The notes under the pieces are model-generated. The model saw nothing but the letters and a program-made list of their open reading frames with translations. It did no database searches and was not told the DNA's origin. Shown in pieces: positions 36,270 through 38,177 of a DNA stretch of 38,177 bases. Made by a program: the position numbers and the translations under genes. This stretch comes from an uncultured Desulfobulbaceae bacterium (GTDB taxonomy: Bacteria > Desulfobacterota > Desulfobulbia > Desulfobulbales > CALZHT01), in assembly GCA_945787445.1 (NCBI GenBank), contig CALZHT010000081.1, positions 1 to 38,177 of the forward strand, read 5' to 3'. How positions within the stretch are numbered: the stretch's first letter is position 1; each line of letters begins with the position of its first letter.

Positions 36270-37238
36270 ATGCCAAAAGTGCTCATTACCGATGCAAACG
36301 GATTTGTTGGGAAGCCTTTATGCAAAGCTTTGCTGGCTGGAGGCTGGGAGGTGCGCGGCACGGTCCGCAGTACCGAAGGGCTTGTTGATGATGTCGAGGC
36401 ATGGCCAATCGATACAATCGGGCCGCAAACAGACTGGCAGGAGGTCCTCGCGGGCGTCGACCATGTCATCCACCTGGCCGGAAAAGTGCACGATATCAAG
36501 GAAAAGTCGCAGGGAAGCGAAGAAGAATATTTTCAAATCAATGCCCTGGGCACCAAAAAGCTGGCGGAAGGTGCAGTACAATATGGAATCAAGCGGTTCA
36601 TCTTTGTCAGCACTATTAAGGCAATGGCAGACTCAAGTCCCGCCACAGAACCACTTTCAGAACGCTCAGGCTTTCATCCGGTGGATGCTTACGGCCGCAG
36701 CAAGCTGGAGGCGGAAAAAGAGATAGCCAAGGCTGCGGTTGGATCGGGAATGGAGTGGGTGATTTTCCGCCTACCCCTGGTATATGGCCCCACTGTAAGA
36801 GCAAATATGTTGAAATTACTGGACCTTGTGAATAAAGGCTTTCCTCTCCCCTTGGGGTTGGTAAAAAATAAGCGAAGCCTGCTCTTCGTAAACAATCTGG
36901 TGGATGTCCTGATAACTGCCCTCACCCACCCCAGGGCAGGCCGGGAAATCATGCTGGTCAGTGACGGCCAGGACCTTTCCACCCCGGAACTTATCCGTTT
37001 GATTGCAAAGGCGATGGACAAAAGAACGACGCTAGTACCTGTGCCGGTTTTTCTGCTGAAGTGTGGCGGTTACCTTGCAGGGATGCTGGGCAAGAGGAGC
37101 ATACTCCCAGCTCTCAATCGCCTTACCGGCTCGCTTGCCATTGACAATGCGCACGTCAAACGAGCCCTGGACTGGGAGCCTCCGTATTCAATCGAACAAG
37201 GTATTCAGGAAATGGTGGAATGGTATAAAAACCGATGA
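36270..37238 (+). CDS. NAD-dependent epimerase/dehydratase family protein (extended SDR)
   Basis: The 322-residue protein has a Rossmann N-terminus (VLITDANGFVGKPL), the VIHLAGKVHD strand and the YGRSK active site (Tyr and Lys of YxxxK) with a Ser/Thr in FVSTIKAM upstream. The C-terminal part resembles nucleotide-sugar epimerases and dehydratases such as UDP-glucose 4-epimerase relatives acting in polysaccharide synthesis. The usual TGANGFVG nucleotide motif reads TDANGFVG, an Asp in place of the first Gly. No sugar transferase genes flank it, so the substrate is unknown. It follows recO by 36 bases. Confidence 0.88.
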   Translation: MPKVLITDANGFVGKPLCKALLAGGWEVRGTVRSTEGLVDDVEAWPIDTIGPQTDWQEVLAGVDHVIHLAGKVHDIKEKSQGSEEEYFQINALGTKKLAEGAVQYGIKRFIFVSTIKAMADSSPATEPLSERSGFHPVDAYGRSKLEAEKEIAKAAVGSGMEWVIFRLPLVYGPTVRANMLKLLDLVNKGFPLPLGLVKNKRSLLFVNNLVDVLITALTHPRAGREIMLVSDGQDLSTPELIRLIAKAMDKRTTLVPVPVFLLKCGGYLAGMLGKRSILPALNRLTGSLAIDNAHVKRALDWEPPYSIEQGIQEMVEWYKNR

Positions 37239-37316
37239 CTTATAAAAATTTACTGCCTACTGCCTCACAATTGCCCCTGAGATAATTAACCCCGTATGAC
37301 CTGAGGTTGATTTAGA

Positions 37317-37919
37317 TCAAACCTGAGGCATATCCGAATCGGCTTTCTTTTTGGTTTCCGAGCTTACCCGCTGAATATACATATGGGCAGTCTTGATGCC
37401 AAATTTGACTGCCTCTGATTTTTCCCACATGAATATATCAACCCGCCTTTGCCAGCGTTTATTCATGCGATCCTGAAATCGAAAAGTTCCTAATGTCCCA
37501 CCTTCAGGAGTCTTAAGGGTGACAAGATCCCCGAACTTGAGATGGAGGGTCTGCTCCAGGTCACGCGACAAGGCGATAATCCCGTCTTCCACCCGGGTGA
37601 GGCTTGCTGTAATAAAAGGATCAGCATCACATTGTTCTTTCGTAGGGTTGTAGGCCGTCACCTTTACTGGAATGGAGAGCAGATAACTCTTGGTGTAATC
37701 TAATTCCTCCTGCAGAACACCGACCTGGGCTTCAAGCGATTCGATCACCTTGCTTTTTTCATTGGTTTCATAGGTCAACGAGTCTATCAATGAAAACTTA
37801 TTTTGCGTGTTGAGATAGCAAAATGCAGCTACTGATACCAAGGCGCCGGTGGCAATAACCGTGGTGCAACAAATAGCAAAATAATACAGCAACTTGTTCA
37901 TGGTTTGTTTTATCTTCAT
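37317..37919 (-). CDS. Membrane-anchored 3D (Asp-Asp-Asp) domain protein
   Basis: I choose the ATG at 37919, which has GGAGGATT about six bases upstream; an earlier in-frame start at 38018 has no such site. The 200-residue product has a transmembrane segment at ~7-35, a short coiled coil (~50-75), then a 3D double-psi beta-barrel: VTAYNPTKEQCDAD, ITAS, GIIALSRDL, FGDLVTL, FRFQDRMNKRW and RRVDIFM, with the three Asp of the family. Related domains occur in lytic transglycosylases such as MltA and in cell-wall-associated proteins. A role in peptidoglycan turnover is plausible, but no catalytic assignment is certain. Confidence 0.85.
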   Translation of the reverse strand: MKIKQTMNKLLYYFAICCTTVIATGALVSVAAFCYLNTQNKFSLIDSLTYETNEKSKVIESLEAQVGVLQEELDYTKSYLLSIPVKVTAYNPTKEQCDADPFITASLTRVEDGIIALSRDLEQTLHLKFGDLVTLKTPEGGTLGTFRFQDRMNKRWQRRVDIFMWEKSEAVKFGIKTAHMYIQRVSSETKKKADSDMPQV

Positions 37920-38141
37920 GGCTGCAATCCTCCCCCAAGTCCTATTGGAACCAATGTAATAGTAATTATACCATATATCGCCAGTCAAAACATGCTGACT
38001 AACACCTAGTTTTCCCAAAATTATATGCTAATTATATAGCAAATATCATGCCCTAAACTTATAAATTAAAATTTGTAATAAAATTATAAAGTTAAAAATA
38101 TACTCCTTCAGGAAGCTATGAATTTTTTCCGATTTTTTAGA

Positions 38142-38177
38142 TTTTTTGTCCGGACAACCGGAAAAACGGACAAAAAA
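38142..38177. terminator. Hairpin at the right edge of the window, probable bidirectional terminator
   Basis: TTTTTTGTCCG (38142-38152) and CGGACAAAAAA (38167-38177) form a perfect 11-base inverted repeat, giving a GC core flanked by A and T runs on both strands. The AT-rich 38020-38140 before it holds no gene that I can recognise. The gene this hairpin serves lies beyond the window. Confidence 0.6.

Noticed and set aside
37301-37334. Direct repeat ACCTGAGG around TTGAT...ATCAA at the convergent end of the epimerase and 3D-domain genes
   Set aside because: No GC-rich stem with a T tract forms, so a terminator cannot be supported.

Overview
The window looks like chromosomal DNA of a Gram-negative deltaproteobacterium (Desulfobacterota, possibly Desulfobulbales-like). 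I infer this from the gene families and gene order (tig-clpP-clpX-lon; lysS-lolC-lolD-bamA-mfd-surA-rodZ-recO), a cobalamin-independent 'core' MetE-like protein, and a BamA with an extra N-terminal domain. No marker gene in the window fixes the taxon.

Positions 1-8400: one giant minus-strand gene that runs off the left edge. It encodes a secreted protein with a signal peptide, a Ycf48/BNR-like propeller, a linker domain and at least four tandem ~0.5-k-residue right-handed beta-helix modules. Its leader carries a GEMM-I (cyclic dinucleotide) riboswitch and an intrinsic terminator that ends almost at the start codon, so a surface protein appears to be controlled by second-messenger-dependent attenuation.

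Positions 8466-15160: an accessory hot spot beside a tRNA-Val/tRNA-Asp pair. It holds a small lipoprotein, a VapBC module, a TumE/TumA-like module with a clear promoter and palindromic operator, a frameshifted GIY-YIG endonuclease gene embedded in tRNA-Asp-derived repeats, a second VapBC module, and a 949-residue protein with the architecture of TOTE-type conflict proteins (archaeo-eukaryotic primase, SF2 helicase, DUF559/Vsr-like nuclease). The second VapBC and the TOTE gene lie between two 46-bp direct repeats of the tRNA-Asp 3' half (45/46 identical). That is the signature of an integrated islet, yet no integrase is present. A half tRNA-Asp with a substituted anticodon arm lies between the two intact tRNAs.

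Positions 15260-21330: the protein quality control cluster, read leftward from a consensus sigma-70-type promoter: trigger factor, ClpP, ClpX, a strong terminator, a small inverted-repeat-bounded element, then Lon. A tRNA-Leu lies upstream.

Positions 21795-38177: housekeeping genes, mostly rightward. They are a MetE-like methyltransferase, LysS, the lipoprotein exporter LolC/E-LolD, BamA, Mfd, a SurA-like chaperone/isomerase, RodZ, RecO and an NAD-dependent epimerase-like protein. LolCD, BamA and SurA together form an envelope biogenesis group; Mfd and RecO are DNA repair proteins. A leftward 3D-domain membrane protein closes the window.

The most noteworthy items are the TOTE/VapBC tRNA islet, the tRNA-Asp-associated GIY-YIG element and its scars, and the riboswitch-controlled giant beta-helix protein.
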